DNA of 64,000 bases from Atlantibacter subterraneus (GCF_007570865.1 NZ_VLPS01000007.1:124001-188000), one strand, 5' to 3'. Positions 15,110 through 25,222 are shown, counted from the stretch's first letter. Made by a program: numbers and translations. The notes: generated by a model not told the origin, from the letters alone.

Positions 15110-16099
15110 ATGAATGACGCAACGCTAACCAGGCAATATCCTCCCCAGCCCCCGCAAAAAAAAGTCTTTTTTGTCCGCGACTTTCAGGGATTTGGTGAAC
15201 GTTACGGCATTGATTACCGCTTCCCGCTGTTGGCTTCCCCTCATCAGGCCGATGCGCCAGTTTTACAGGGCGATGTTGAAGAGATCGCGCTTGCGCCAGG
15301 CATTTCTGTTACCCATTCTGACGTGCAAGTGCTTCAACCGTATGAAACGTTTTCACGCTACAGCAGCCCGCTGTATACCCTGGTGGTGCTGGAAGGCTGC
15401 GTTGTTTTAACCCTTAACGGTCAGGAATATGTTGTCCGCGCCGGAATGGCGTTCAGCTCCAGCCTTTATGAGCATCAGACCATGAATGCGCGGCATACGG
15501 CGGAGTGTAAGCTGAAAACCCTGTCGCTGGGCGTTTATCCAGGCGATGCCTGGCGCAACGGGATGCTCGATTCGCTGCTGCGGGAGTGGGAAATGCACGG
15601 GCCGTCGACGTTTGTCTGGCAGGTTCCGGGCTTTTTGCTTTCCGGGCTGGCGCACGTTCGCCAGAGCAAAGCCCACGGAGTCGCGCGGCAATTAATGCTA
15701 GAGGGCCTGATGCTCCAGTTGCTGGGGCAGGGGTTGAGCGCGCGTCAGGAAAACGCTCAGCGCAGCGGCGTGCCGGTTCGTTGTGAACAGCACCGTCTGG
15801 AGCGGGTGCGAGAACTGCTGGAAAGCGCACCGGAGCGCGATTATTCGCTGGCTGAGCTGGCGGCGCAGGCAGCGATGAGCCCCAGTAGTTTGCGCAGCAA
15901 GTTCCGCCAGGCCTATGGCTGCACGGTGTTTGATTATTTACGCGATTGCCGGCTGGCACTGGCGCGGCGCTATTTACTGGAAGGCCATAGCGTCCAGCAC
16001 GCCGCCTGGATCTCGGGCTATCAGCACGCGACTAATTTTTCCACCGCTTTTCGCCGCCGTTATGGCGTCTCGCCCGGCAATATTCGCCCCGGCGGCTAA
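15110..16099 (+). CDS. AraC-family regulator adjoining a siderophore receptor (PchR/FoxR-like)
   Basis: 329 residues. The N-terminal half (to about 220) is a variable cupin-like effector domain with LTLNGQEYVVRAGMAFS. The C terminus is an AraC helix-turn-helix pair: LAELAAQAAMSPSSLRSKFR and AAWISGYQHATNFSTAFRRR, ending YGVSPGNIR. Regulators of this layout commonly neighbour and activate TonB-dependent siderophore receptors in response to the ferric siderophore and iron limitation. The receptor gene begins 140 bp downstream on the same strand, with its own candidate Fur box. The ligand is unknown; ferrioxamine is a guess from the FoxA-like receptor. A candidate Fur box also precedes this gene, which suggests a Fur-over-AraC cascade. 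Confidence 0.88.
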   Translation: MNDATLTRQYPPQPPQKKVFFVRDFQGFGERYGIDYRFPLLASPHQADAPVLQGDVEEIALAPGISVTHSDVQVLQPYETFSRYSSPLYTLVVLEGCVVLTLNGQEYVVRAGMAFSSSLYEHQTMNARHTAECKLKTLSLGVYPGDAWRNGMLDSLLREWEMHGPSTFVWQVPGFLLSGLAHVRQSKAHGVARQLMLEGLMLQLLGQGLSARQENAQRSGVPVRCEQHRLERVRELLESAPERDYSLAELAAQAAMSPSSLRSKFRQAYGCTVFDYLRDCRLALARRYLLEGHSVQHAAWISGYQHATNFSTAFRRRYGVSPGNIRPGG

Positions 16100-16193
16100 C
16101 CCATTTTTCCTGTCTTTGCGAATCACACCACAACGGTTTGGCAGCGCGCATATGCAATCTGGCGGCGCGCATAGCCGTTTGCAGATCAAAAAA

Positions 16194-16213
16194 GGTAATA
16201 ATTCTTATTAACA
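16194..16213 (+). promoter_or_regulatory. Candidate Fur box upstream of the siderophore receptor
   Basis: GGTAATAATTCTTATTAACA is a near-palindrome (TAATAA...TTATTA) resembling a Fur site and lies about 27 bp upstream of the receptor start. Recognised by eye. Confidence 0.45.
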
Positions 16214-16239
16214 ATTAGAAATGCTTTCTGGAGATGTAC

Positions 16240-18330
16240 ATGTTCGCTAAATCGCGGCTGGCGCTGTTGGTGGGATGGGTTACCGGCAGTCTCACTTTTC
16301 CCTTAATGGCGCAGGATACGCAAAAAACCGATACCGTTGTGGTGACGTCACAGCTGCTGAGCGGTGCGACTAAAGTGGCAACGCCGGATATTGAAACACC
16401 GCAGTCGGTATCCATCGTCACGCGCGGGCAGTTTGAAGAGCAGGGCGCAACCAGCGTGCGCCAGGCGGTGAGTTATACGCCGGGCGTTTACAGTAACCAG
16501 ATCGGCGCGTCGAATCGCTTTGACTACATCGTGCTGCGCGGTTTCTCGGACGGGAGTCTCGACAACGTCTATCTCGACGGCCTGAAGATGATGGGCGATA
16601 CCAACTCCCACAGTTCGCTGGTGGTCGACCCGTGGTTCCTGGAAAATATTGAAGTGGTGCGCGGCCCGGCTTCTGTGCTGTACGGACGCTCATCGCCCGG
16701 CGGCATTGTGGCGCTGACCTCGCGTAAACCGTCGTTCGATCCGGGCGGGGAGATCAAACTTTTCGCCGGAAATAATGAGCAGCGCGGGGCGATGTTTGAC
16801 GTCACCGGCCCGCTGGACGATAACGATCGCGTGGCGGTGCGCCTGAGCGGCATGACCCGTTACGCCGATTCCCAGTTCGATCCGCTAAAAGAAGAGCGTT
16901 ATGCGCTGATGCCAAGCCTGACCTGGCGCATTACCGATAATACGCGCCTCGATGTGATGGCCTATCTGCACCGCGATCCGGAGGGCGGCAGCCATTCTGG
17001 TTTGCCCTATGACGGTACGGTGGTCCCGCATTACGGCAAACAAATTTCCAACACTTTCTTTGAAGGTGAGGACGATTACGACAAATATGACCGCCGCGAG
17101 AATATGGTTGGCTACAACATCGAGCATATGTTTGATAGCGGTTGGTCGGTACGCCAGAAGCTGCGTTATCTGCATACCAAAGTGGAGTTGAACCAGGTGT
17201 ATGCGGCGGACTGGCTGAATGAAACCGAGCTGAATCGCGGCTATTCCGGTTCTGATGAGAAGATGAACGCCATTACTCTGGATAACCAGATCGATGGCAG
17301 TTTCGATACCGGGGCAATTAACCATCGCGTATTGATTGGCATGGATTATCAGGATCGCAGCAATCACACCACCGGTTACTATGGCGCGTTCCCGCCGATT
17401 AACGCATTCCATCCGGTGTACGGCGCACAGCCTGATTACATCACTATGTACAGCAAAGAGAAACACAAGCTGCGCCAGACCGGATATTACCTTCAGGATC
17501 AGATGTCGCTTGACCGCTGGCGTCTGACGCTCGGCGGCCGCTACGACCAGGTAAGCGTGTCGAATATCGATAATTTCAATAACACCCGCAGCGATCTGGA
17601 TAAGAACAATTTCAGCAGCCGCGCGGCGCTGTTGTATCTGTTTGACAGCGGGGTTGCGCCGTACGTGAGTTACTCCACCGCCTTTACGCCAACCAGCTTT
17701 GCCGATGAGAACGGCAATATTCTGGAGCCGATGAAAGGCAAACAGTGGGAAGCTGGCGTGAAGTACGAGCCGGAAGGGTGGAACAGCCAGTTCAGCGCCT
17801 CGGTGTTCCGTATCAATCAGGAAAATATCGCCACCAAAGAGGAGCCAACCGACCCGTATCGCTCCATCGGGGAAATTGAATCCGAGGGCGTGGAGCTGGA
17901 AGCGGTAGGGCAGTTGACCGACAGCCTGCGGATGCAGGCGGCGTATACCTATACCGATATCCGTTACAAGAAGAGCAGCCCGGAAGAGCAGGGAAAACGT
18001 GCCGTTTACGCGCCGCGCAATATGGCCAGCGCCTGGCTGAGCTATGACGTGAAAACCGGTCCGCTGGACGGATTAACCGTCGGCTCCGGGGTACGGTATG
18101 TTAACGGCGTAACCAGCGATCGCCAGAATACCCATACGCTGCCGTCGTATACCCTGGTGGATATGATGGTGGGTTACGACCTGTCAAAACTGGGCGTCAA
18201 GGGTTTGAGCGCGCAGCTTAACGTCAATAACCTGACGGATGAGAGCTACGTGGCGGCCTGTAACTCGCTTTCATACTGCTACTTTGGCGCTGAACGCAGC
18301 ATCGTGGGCAGCGTTTCGTGGAAGTTCTGA
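16240..18330 (+). CDS. foxA: TonB-dependent siderophore receptor, FoxA/FhuA family
   Basis: Outer-membrane ferric-siderophore transporter of 696 residues, close to FoxA (about 700). A signal peptide ends near LMAQ (about residue 24). A TonB box DTVVVTS follows, then the plug domain with SVSIVTRGQFEEQG, YTPGVYSNQ, YIVLRGFSDGSLDNVYLDG and VRGPASVLYGRSSPGGIV. The 22-strand barrel ends in an aromatic residue (VSWKF). The ATG at 16240 is preferred over 16234 because GGAG lies 6 bp upstream. The neighbouring AraC gene and Fur boxes indicate iron control; energy comes from TonB-ExbB-ExbD, whose exbBD genes are at 60.9-62.1 kb. Similarity to FoxA suggests hydroxamate (ferrioxamine) uptake, but substrate is not proved by sequence. 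Confidence 0.85.
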   Translation: MFAKSRLALLVGWVTGSLTFPLMAQDTQKTDTVVVTSQLLSGATKVATPDIETPQSVSIVTRGQFEEQGATSVRQAVSYTPGVYSNQIGASNRFDYIVLRGFSDGSLDNVYLDGLKMMGDTNSHSSLVVDPWFLENIEVVRGPASVLYGRSSPGGIVALTSRKPSFDPGGEIKLFAGNNEQRGAMFDVTGPLDDNDRVAVRLSGMTRYADSQFDPLKEERYALMPSLTWRITDNTRLDVMAYLHRDPEGGSHSGLPYDGTVVPHYGKQISNTFFEGEDDYDKYDRRENMVGYNIEHMFDSGWSVRQKLRYLHTKVELNQVYAADWLNETELNRGYSGSDEKMNAITLDNQIDGSFDTGAINHRVLIGMDYQDRSNHTTGYYGAFPPINAFHPVYGAQPDYITMYSKEKHKLRQTGYYLQDQMSLDRWRLTLGGRYDQVSVSNIDNFNNTRSDLDKNNFSSRAALLYLFDSGVAPYVSYSTAFTPTSFADENGNILEPMKGKQWEAGVKYEPEGWNSQFSASVFRINQENIATKEEPTDPYRSIGEIESEGVELEAVGQLTDSLRMQAAYTYTDIRYKKSSPEEQGKRAVYAPRNMASAWLSYDVKTGPLDGLTVGSGVRYVNGVTSDRQNTHTLPSYTLVDMMVGYDLSKLGVKGLSAQLNVNNLTDESYVAACNSLSYCYFGAERSIVGSVSWKF

Positions 18331-18399
18331 TGTGGGTCTGGCACCGGGTTAATGCATCAGGCGATGAATCCGGGCGCAGTGAAGGCTAACGAGCATAAG

Positions 18400-18430
18400 G
18401 GGCCAGATGAGAAATTATCTGGCCCTCTTA
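18400..18430 (+). terminator. Terminator after the siderophore receptor
   Basis: Stem GGGCCAGAT (18400-18408) with ATCTGGCCC (18417-18425), followed by TCTTATTTG. It lies 70 bp after the receptor stop. Confidence 0.75.
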
Positions 18431-18622
18431 TTTGTTAACCCGGAAATGCTGAAGCCACATCTCAATTCCGACGGTGAGCGGTGGGTTTGCGCGCGGTGGA
18501 TTTGTTATGGTGAAAGAGGCGTGAGCTTATGGCCAATCAAAGGCGCTTCCTTTGATTTTGCCGTTTATTTTGGTTCCTGTTAAAGGCTCATTTATTACGT
18601 GGTTAATTTTAAGGATAAGACT

Positions 18623-18946
18623 ATGCCAGCAGTAATTGATAAAGCATTGGACTTCATTAACGGTATGAATACATCAGCGTCAGTGCCGCATCCCATGGAT
18701 GAAAGCACAACCAAAGGGTTGCTTAAGTATTTAAAAGAGCTGGGCGTACCGGCGAGCGCGGCTGACGTGACGGCACGAGGCAACAGGGAGGGGTGGAATG
18801 CCGGATTCACGCAAAAAGTGGCGGGTTGGGCTGATAAAATCGCAGCTGGCGACCGTGTGATCGTTAAAAACCCTGAGTATTTTACTGCGTATATGCGGGA
18901 ACAACTCCGGGCGCAGGTATGCGTTGACGAGTCGCAAACGAGCTAA
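18623..18946 (+). CDS. yoaC: YoaC-like protein (DUF1889 family)
   Basis: 107 residues from the ATG at 18623, which follows AAGGATAAG at proper distance; an upstream GTG frame has no ribosome site. It closely resembles E. coli YoaC as I recall it: MPAVIDKALDFINGMNTSAS, PHPMDESTTKGLLKYLKELG, WNAGFTQKVAGWADK and VIVKNPEYFTAYMREQL. The family is small, soluble and without an assigned function. In E. coli yoaC is far from ileX/mug, so this location between the siderophore receptor and the tRNA gene is unusual and the gene may be part of the accessory insert or a second copy. It ends upstream of a strong hairpin at 18997-19025. Confidence 0.8.
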   Translation: MPAVIDKALDFINGMNTSASVPHPMDESTTKGLLKYLKELGVPASAADVTARGNREGWNAGFTQKVAGWADKIAAGDRVIVKNPEYFTAYMREQLRAQVCVDESQTS

Positions 18947-18996
18947 GCGATACCTGATGAGTAACACCGCTAACAGCGGCACTGGTGGAAATAACA

Positions 18997-19030
18997 AAGG
19001 GCTTACGTTGTTAACGTAAGCCCTTGTTTT
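18997..19030. terminator. Bidirectional terminator between yoaC and tRNA-Ile2
   Basis: Perfect 13 bp stem AAGGGCTTACGTT (18997-19009) / AACGTAAGCCCTT (19013-19025) with loop GTT and T-rich flanks on both strands. It can stop yoaC (+) and, 8 bp after the tRNA 3' end, the tRNA transcript (-). Confidence 0.9.
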
Positions 19031-19033
19031 ATC

Positions 19034-19109
19034 TGGTGGCCCCTGTTGGGTTTGAACCAACGACCAAGCGATTATGAGTCGCCTGCTCTAACCACTGAGC
19101 TAAGGGGCC
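19034..19109 (-). tRNA. ileX: tRNA-Ile2 (anticodon CAU, lysidine-modified)
   Basis: 76 nt including encoded CCA. Acceptor strand GGCCCCT pairs with AGGGGCC; the D-arm contains AGCTCAGTGGTTAGAGC and the T-loop GGTTCAAACC. Anticodon CAT is at 19076-19074. It differs at very few positions from E. coli ileX, and mug follows as in E. coli, so the CAU anticodon is read as Ile (AUA) after TilS lysidine modification rather than as Met. The 3' end points toward the accessory genes at lower coordinates, the usual geometry for tRNA-targeted integration. Confidence 0.95.
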
Positions 19110-19234
19110 GTGGCGCTGGATTATAATGGATGTGCTGCCCTCAATCCAGCCATTACCGCGCGGCTGCTGCTTTTATCGGCAATTTAAGCGCGGTCTTTTA
19201 TACTTTAAGAATCCGTAAGTTATCGGGAGTTATT

Positions 19235-19741
19235 ATGATTAGCGACATTTTAGCGCCAGGGTTAAGAGTGGTGTTTTGCGGGATTAACCCAGGGAAGTCT
19301 TCCGCCCATACCGGATTCCATTTCGCTCATCCAGGCAATCGCTTCTGGAAGGTGATTCATCAGGCCGGGTTTACCGACAAGCAACTCCTCCCCGAAGAGG
19401 AACAGCAACTGCTGGATACCCGCTGCGGTATCACCATGTTGGTGGAACGCCCTACGGTGCAGGCCAGTGAAGTCGGTTTGCATGAACTGCGGACCGGCGG
19501 GCGCGAGCTCATTGGTAAAATTAATGATTACCAGCCTGCTGCGCTGGCGGTATTAGGCAAAAAGGCGTTTGAGCAGGCATTCAGCCAGCGGGGCGTGAAA
19601 TGGGGTAAGCAGGCGTTAACCATTGGTGAGACGGAGGTGTGGGTGCTGCCCAATCCCAGCGGGTTGAATCGCGCATCACTGGATAAACTGGTGGAAGCGT
19701 ACCGGGAACTGGATGAGGCGCTGATTTTTCGTGGGCTATAA
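19235..19741 (+). CDS. mug: G/U mismatch-specific DNA glycosylase
   Basis: Removes uracil and ethenocytosine from G mismatches during base-excision repair. It has 168 residues, the same as E. coli Mug. Typical motifs are [25 protein letters not shown] near the N terminus (the catalytic Asn of the GINPG loop) and [11 protein letters not shown] near the C terminus. The start at 19235 follows CGGGAG; the longer frame from 19130 overlaps the tRNA promoter area. It is a single gene between ileX and rpoD, convergent with rpoD, and separated from it by a bidirectional terminator. This is the E. coli arrangement. Confidence 0.97.
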   Translation: MISDILAPGLRVVFCGINPGKSSAHTGFHFAHPGNRFWKVIHQAGFTDKQLLPEEEQQLLDTRCGITMLVERPTVQASEVGLHELRTGGRELIGKINDYQPAALAVLGKKAFEQAFSQRGVKWGKQALTIGETEVWVLPNPSGLNRASLDKLVEAYRELDEALIFRGL

Positions 19742-19750
19742 GCAGATATA

Positions 19751-19777
19751 AAAAAACCCTCGCGAAGAGGGTTTTTT
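19751..19777. terminator. Bidirectional terminator between mug and rpoD
   Basis: CCCTC (19757-19761) pairs with GAGGG (19767-19771), flanked by A6 and T6 tracts, so it works in both directions for the convergent genes. Confidence 0.9.
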
Positions 19778-19793
19778 AACGTGACGGGCGAGA

Positions 19794-21638
19794 TTAATCG
19801 TCCAGGAAGCTACGCAGCACTTCAGAACGGCTCGGGTGACGCAGTTTACGCAGCGCCTTGGCTTCGATCTGACGGATACGTTCGCGGGTGACGTCAAACT
19901 GTTTACCCACTTCTTCCAGCGTGTGGTCGGTGTTCATATCGATACCGAAACGCATACGCAGCACTTTCGCTTCACGGGCCGTCAGGCCAGCCAGCACATC
20001 GTGCGTAGCGGCACGCAGGCTCTCAGTGGTGGCAGAATCCAGCGGCAGCTCGAGGGTGGTATCCTCGATGAAATCCCCTAAATGCGAATCTTCATCGTCG
20101 CCAATCGGCGTTTCCATGGAGATTGGCTCTTTAGCGATTTTCAGCACTTTACGGATTTTGTCTTCCGGCATCAGCATGCGCTCAGCCAGCTCTTCCGGCG
20201 TCGGCTCACGGCCCATTTCCTGCAGCATCTGGCGGGAGATACGGTTGAGTTTGTTGATGGTCTCAATCATATGCACCGGAATACGAATGGTGCGCGCCTG
20301 ATCCGCGATAGAGCGGGTGATCGCCTGACGGATCCACCAGGTGGCGTAGGTGGAGAACTTATAACCACGACGGTATTCAAACTTATCTACCGCTTTCATC
20401 AGGCCGATGTTGCCTTCCTGAATCAGATCCAGGAACTGCAGACCACGGTTGGTGTACTTCTTGGCGATAGAAATTACCAGACGCAGGTTCGCTTCAACCA
20501 TCTCTTTCTTGGCGCGGCGAGCTTTTGCTTCACCGATAGACATACGACGGTTGATATCTTTAACCTGCTCGATGGTCAGGCCGGTTTCTTCTTCAATCTG
20601 CTGCAGTTTTTGCAGGCTGCGATGCACATCTTCAGCCACGTCTTTCAGCTTCTCAGACCATGGTTTATTCATGGCCAGCGCAGCGTTGAACCAGGTCTCG
20701 CTGGTTTCATTGCCGGTAAACAGCGTGATGAAGTTTTTCTTCGGCATTTTGCACTGTTCAACGCACATCTTCATGATGATACGTTCCTGGGTACGCACGC
20801 GGTCCATCATGACACGCATGCTGTTAACCAGGTAATCGAACTGCTTCGGCACCAGACGGAACTGTTTGAAGACTTCAGACAGCTTCAGGATCTCTTCCTG
20901 AGCGGCTTTATCGCTGCGGCCTTTCGCTTTGATAACAACGCGCGCGGCTTCGTACTGGGTGCGAAGTTCGCCGAACTTTTCACGGGCCAGTTCCGGGTCG
21001 ATGGTGTTGTCATCATCGCTGCTGTCGTCGTCTTCATCTTCGTCTTCGTCTTCGTCATCATCCAGCTCTTCGCTGGACAACTCTGAGCCCACGTGGGTCG
21101 CGGTCGGCGCGAGATCTTCTTCCGCGTTCGGGTCGACAAAGCCGGTGATCAGGTCGGACAGACGCGCTTCGCCCGCTTCAACGCGATCGTACTGCTCCAG
21201 CAGATAGGTGATGGCTTCCGGGTATTCGGCAACTGAGCACTGAACCTGGTTGATCCCGTCTTCAATGCGTTTAGCGATGTCGATTTCGCCTTCGCGGGTC
21301 AACAGTTCAACGGTACCCATTTCACGCATGTACATACGAACCGGGTCGGTGGTGCGCCCGATTTCAGACTCAACGCTGGACAGCACCTGAGCAGCAGCTT
21401 CTTCTGCGTCTTCATCAGTGTTGTTTGAGTTTTCAGCAAGCAACAGATCATCGGCGTCCGGTGCTTCTTCCATCACCTGGATGCCCATGTCATTAATCAT
21501 TTGGATGATGTCTTCGATCTGATCGGAGTCGACGATATCTTCCGGCAGATGGTCATTGACCTCGGCATAGGTCAGATAGCCTTGCTCCTTACCACGAGTG
21601 ACGAGAAGCTTCAGCTGTGACTGCGGGTTTTGCTCCAT
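19794..21638 (-). CDS. rpoD: RNA polymerase primary sigma factor sigma-70
   Basis: 614 residues (613 in E. coli). Region 1.1 is at the N terminus ([20 protein letters not shown]), region 1.2 contains [11 protein letters not shown], and the non-conserved region has a long acidic run near residues 190-212. Region 2 contains [20 protein letters not shown] and [10 protein letters not shown], region 3 [11 protein letters not shown], and region 4 [20 protein letters not shown]. It directs RNA polymerase to housekeeping promoters. It is the last gene of the macromolecular-synthesis operon rpsU-dnaG-rpoD, 153 bp after dnaG, and ends at the terminator shared with mug. Internal heat-shock promoters of this operon are known in E. 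coli but were not located here. Confidence 0.99.
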   Translation of the reverse strand: MEQNPQSQLKLLVTRGKEQGYLTYAEVNDHLPEDIVDSDQIEDIIQMINDMGIQVMEEAPDADDLLLAENSNNTDEDAEEAAAQVLSSVESEIGRTTDPVRMYMREMGTVELLTREGEIDIAKRIEDGINQVQCSVAEYPEAITYLLEQYDRVEAGEARLSDLITGFVDPNAEEDLAPTATHVGSELSSEELDDDEDEDEDEDDDSSDDDNTIDPELAREKFGELRTQYEAARVVIKAKGRSDKAAQEEILKLSEVFKQFRLVPKQFDYLVNSMRVMMDRVRTQERIIMKMCVEQCKMPKKNFITLFTGNETSETWFNAALAMNKPWSEKLKDVAEDVHRSLQKLQQIEEETGLTIEQVKDINRRMSIGEAKARRAKKEMVEANLRLVISIAKKYTNRGLQFLDLIQEGNIGLMKAVDKFEYRRGYKFSTYATWWIRQAITRSIADQARTIRIPVHMIETINKLNRISRQMLQEMGREPTPEELAERMLMPEDKIRKVLKIAKEPISMETPIGDDEDSHLGDFIEDTTLELPLDSATTESLRAATHDVLAGLTAREAKVLRMRFGIDMNTDHTLEEVGKQFDVTRERIRQIEAKALRKLRHPSRSEVLRSFLDD

Positions 21639-21791
21639 AAGACGGTATCCACACTTATTTCATGAGGGTTGTGTCGGCAGGCGTGACCGCCAACAATAAC
21701 GAGCGAGGGCTGATTTATTTTCATGCCGCAGCGCCTCTTTGCGGCCTTCGGGGGTTCACCCGAACGATAATCGGCAGTTAAGCCGCGGAAT

Positions 21792-23534
21792 TCATTTTTT
21801 TGCCAGTTCCTGGTTCAGTCTCCAGAGCTCCCGGCGTTCTTCGCTGCTTAAACCGTGCGTGCGCTCGCGAGCTATCAGCTCTTCCTGGCGCTGTTCAAGC
21901 ATCGAATCAAACATATGGTTGAGTGAGTCGGTGAACGTTTTTTCTGCGATGTCTTTATCTGCTATATCGTCCCACATCGACAGTTTTTCAAGGGTGGCGG
22001 CCTCTTTTGTACCGCGATATTGCTCTAAAAGCTGGCCGGTGGTCAGACCTGGCTGTGACAAACAAGTGTTGACCAGTTCCGCAAATAAGCCAAGTCCAGG
22101 CAGTTTATCCTTATCCAGCGCGTCCAGCGGCGGCACCTGCGGCGCCAGTTCAGGGTTCTGCAGCAGCAGTCCTATCAGTATACGCATGGTTGTGCGTTTT
22201 AGCGTTGGCGCGGTACGTACCGTAGCGTCGGCCTGCTTCGGCATCAGGCGCTCCAGCGCGCTGTCATCGAGGATACCGAGCTTTTTTCCTAATTCCTGGC
22301 GCAGATAGATTCGTAGCGTCTCGCCGGGCACCTGAGTGATCAGCGGCAACGCCAGCGTGCTTAGCTGCGCACGACCATCTGGCGTACTCAAATCCACCTG
22401 CGGCATCAGGCTGTTAAACAAGAAGGTCGAGAGCGGCTGAGCCTGCTCCATACGCGCTTCAAACGCGTCTTTACCCTCTTTGCGCACCAGCGTATCCGGG
22501 TCTTCACCGTCCGGCAGAAACATAAAGCGCAACTGCCGTCCGTCGGTCATATAAGGCAGCGCCGTTTCCAGCGCGCGCCATGCCGCGTCCCGTCCGGCCC
22601 GGTCGCCGTCATAACAGCAAATCACGTTGTTGGTCACCCGAAACAACAGCTGAATATGGTCAGCTGTGGTCGAGGTGCCTAACGACGCGACCGCATAGTT
22701 GATGTCGTATTGCGCCAGCGCAACCACATCCATATAGCCTTCGACCACCAGCAGGCGCGCCGGTTCAGGGCTGCTCTGCTGCGCTTCATAAAGGCCATAT
22801 AGCTGGCGGCCCTTGTGGAAAATGTCGGTTTCCGGCGAGTTTAAATATTTAGGCTGGCCGTCGCCCAGTACCCGACCGCCAAAGCCTATTACCCGGCCTC
22901 GTTTATCGCGGATCGGGAACATCACCCGCTCGCGGAAACGGTCATAACTGCGCCCGCGATCGTTGGTCACCAGCATGCCGGCATCAATCAGCGACTGGCG
23001 GTTTTCCTCATTGCCGCCGAAGCGCTTGAGGACGTTATCCCAACCCGCAGGCGCATAACCGATAGCGAAGCGCGAAATGACATCGGCGCTTAAACCGCGT
23101 CGGGAAAGATATTCACGCGCGTCACTGGCATTCGGTTGCGTCAGGGATTGTTGATAAAACGCACTCAGGCCATCCAGCAGTTGATACAAGTTCTGCCGCT
23201 GGTGGCGTTCTATCTGGCTCGGCCCGGTTCCCGCCTCGTAAGGCACGTCCAGGTTATGCATGGCCGCCAGTTCTTCAACGGTTTCGACGAATTCGAGCTT
23301 GTCGTAATTCATCAAAAAGTCGATGGCGTTACCATGCGCGCCACAGCCAAAGCAATGGTAGAACTGCTTTTCGCCGTTTACGGTAAATGAAGGCGTTTTC
23401 TCATTATGGAATGGACAGCACGCGTGATAATTTTTGCCCTGTTTCTTGAGCTTTACCCGCGCGTCAACGAGGTCGACGATATCGGTACGAGCCAGCAGGT
23501 CATTAATAAAGACACGTGGGATTCGTCCAGCCAT
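21792..23534 (-). CDS. dnaG: DNA primase
   Basis: Synthesises RNA primers for replication with the DnaB helicase. It has 580 residues from the ATG at 23534 (MAGRIPRVFIND), the conserved start; an upstream in-frame start adds three residues without support. The zinc finger comprises CCPFHNEKTPSF and YHCFGCGAHG (about residues 38-65). The TOPRIM core has VVEGYMDVVAL and CYDGDRAGRDAAWRA. The C-terminal DnaB-interacting helical domain occupies about the last 150 residues. The middle gene of rpsU-dnaG-rpoD, it is preceded by a hairpin that matches the position of the E. coli T1 attenuator, which keeps primase levels far below ribosomal protein S21. Confidence 0.98.
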   Translation of the reverse strand: MAGRIPRVFINDLLARTDIVDLVDARVKLKKQGKNYHACCPFHNEKTPSFTVNGEKQFYHCFGCGAHGNAIDFLMNYDKLEFVETVEELAAMHNLDVPYEAGTGPSQIERHQRQNLYQLLDGLSAFYQQSLTQPNASDAREYLSRRGLSADVISRFAIGYAPAGWDNVLKRFGGNEENRQSLIDAGMLVTNDRGRSYDRFRERVMFPIRDKRGRVIGFGGRVLGDGQPKYLNSPETDIFHKGRQLYGLYEAQQSSPEPARLLVVEGYMDVVALAQYDINYAVASLGTSTTADHIQLLFRVTNNVICCYDGDRAGRDAAWRALETALPYMTDGRQLRFMFLPDGEDPDTLVRKEGKDAFEARMEQAQPLSTFLFNSLMPQVDLSTPDGRAQLSTLALPLITQVPGETLRIYLRQELGKKLGILDDSALERLMPKQADATVRTAPTLKRTTMRILIGLLLQNPELAPQVPPLDALDKDKLPGLGLFAELVNTCLSQPGLTTGQLLEQYRGTKEAATLEKLSMWDDIADKDIAEKTFTDSLNHMFDSMLEQRQEELIARERTHGLSSEERRELWRLNQELAKK

Positions 23535-23630
23535 AAGCCCCATTTACCCGTTAACTTTCTGCTAACCATAAACGCGATCGCACGACGGCGATGCGGGGGC
23601 AAAAAGCGTAGGGATGTCAGTTCATAAACG

Positions 23631-23664
23631 AAAATAAGCCGCGCATTCCTTTCGGAAGCACGGC
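23631..23664 (-). terminator. rpsU-dnaG intercistronic attenuator (T1-like)
   Basis: On the minus strand GCCGTGCTTCC-GAAA-GGAATGCGCGGC folds into an imperfect stem followed by TTATTTT. It corresponds in position to the known partial terminator between rpsU and dnaG in E. coli. Confidence 0.75.
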
Positions 23665-23712
23665 CTTTACAACTACAACTCGGTCTGAAAGGAGGGGAGT
23701 TCCCTCCAGAGA

Positions 23713-23967
<255 letters not shown>

Positions 23968-24173
23968 TCAACGCCAGCTTAATTCAAAATGGTGCGGAAT
24001 TTTACTGCAACTGCTGATGCTTTGTAAAGCAACAGGAGGAACAAAAACCGCTTTTCGGTGGCATTCTTACAGGGGCGGGGATTATACACTATCCCGCAGG
24101 CCGATGAGCAATGTTTTACAATGGCGACCTCTGCGCATACACTGCGGCGCAGGCAAAAGAGGTAAAAATAAGC

Positions 24174-25187
24174 ATGCGTGTATTGGGTATTGAAACATCC
24201 TGTGATGAGACCGGCATCGCCATTTATGACGATGAAAAGGGGCTGTTGGCTAACGAGCTGTATAGCCAGGTAAAACTGCACGCGGATTACGGCGGCGTGG
24301 TGCCAGAACTGGCGTCCCGCGACCATGTGCGTAAAACCGTGCCCCTGATTCAGGAAGCGATGAAAAACGCCGGGCTTAACGCCAGCGATATCGACGCGGT
24401 GGCCTATACCGCAGGCCCTGGCCTGGTCGGCGCGCTGCTGGTTGGCGCAACCGTCGGGCGCGCGCTGGCCTTTGCCTGGAACGTGCCTGCAGTGCCGGTG
24501 CATCATATGGAAGGGCATCTGTTGGCCCCGATGCTGGAAGAGAATCCGCCTGAATTCCCGTTCGTTGCGCTGCTGGTCTCCGGCGGTCATACCCAGCTGA
24601 TTTCCGTTACCGGCATCGGTGAATATCAACTGCTGGGCGAGTCCATTGACGACGCCGCTGGCGAAGCCTTTGATAAAACAGCCAAACTGTTGGGCCTGGA
24701 TTACCCAGGCGGCCCGATGCTGTCGAAGCTGGCCGCCAATGGCAATCCCGGCCGCTTTACTTTCCCGCGTCCAATGACCGATCGTCCTGGCCTGGACTTC
24801 AGCTTTTCAGGTCTTAAAACCTTTGCCGCCAACACTATTCGCGACAATGCGCCGGATCCGCAAACCCACGCGGACATCGCCCGCGCGTTTGAAGATGCCG
24901 TGGTGGATACGCTGATGATCAAATGCCGCCGCGCGCTGGAGCAAACCGGCTTTAAACGCCTGGTGATGGCGGGCGGCGTCAGCGCCAACCGCACGCTGCG
25001 CGCGAAACTGGCTGAGATGATGAAAAAACGCGGTGGCGAAGTGTTCTACGCGCGCCCAGAGTTTTGTACTGATAACGGCGCGATGATCGCTTACGCGGGC
25101 ATGGTGCGTTTAAAAGCGGGCGGCGAAACCGATTTAAGCGTCTCGGTGCGGCCACGCTGGCCGCTGGCGGAACTGCCTGCCGCGTAA
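24174..25187 (+). CDS. tsaD: tRNA N6-adenosine threonylcarbamoyltransferase
   Basis: With TsaB and TsaE, transfers threonylcarbamoyl to A37 of ANN-decoding tRNAs. It has 337 residues from the ATG at 24174 ([20 protein letters not shown]), as in E. coli; an upstream frame to 24111 is not supported. Metal-binding HxxxH is HHMEGH in [18 protein letters not shown]-fold motifs include [10 protein letters not shown] and [13 protein letters not shown], and the C-terminal [12 protein letters not shown] is typical. It is divergent from rpsU and convergent with plsY, with a terminator at 25195-25222 overlapping the plsY 3' end. Confidence 0.98.
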   Translation: MRVLGIETSCDETGIAIYDDEKGLLANELYSQVKLHADYGGVVPELASRDHVRKTVPLIQEAMKNAGLNASDIDAVAYTAGPGLVGALLVGATVGRALAFAWNVPAVPVHHMEGHLLAPMLEENPPEFPFVALLVSGGHTQLISVTGIGEYQLLGESIDDAAGEAFDKTAKLLGLDYPGGPMLSKLAANGNPGRFTFPRPMTDRPGLDFSFSGLKTFAANTIRDNAPDPQTHADIARAFEDAVVDTLMIKCRRALEQTGFKRLVMAGGVSANRTLRAKLAEMMKKRGGEVFYARPEFCTDNGAMIAYAGMVRLKAGGETDLSVSVRPRWPLAELPAA

Positions 25188-25194
25188 TCAATGG

Positions 25195-25222
25195 AGAAGA
25201 GCCTAGCGCTCTTCTTTTTTTT
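25195..25222. terminator. Terminator of tsaD overlapping plsY 3' end
   Basis: AGAAGAGC (25195-25202) / GCTCTTCT (25208-25215) followed by T8. It stops tsaD; the last plsY codons lie in it. Confidence 0.85.

Noticed and set aside
19034-19109. tRNA-Met reading of the CAU anticodon
   Set aside because: The body matches ileX and its mug neighbour, so the tRNA is the lysidine-modified Ile2 species.
20082-21086. 334-residue frame antisense to rpoD
   Set aside because: It lies entirely within the conserved rpoD gene, and its composition reflects the complementary strand.
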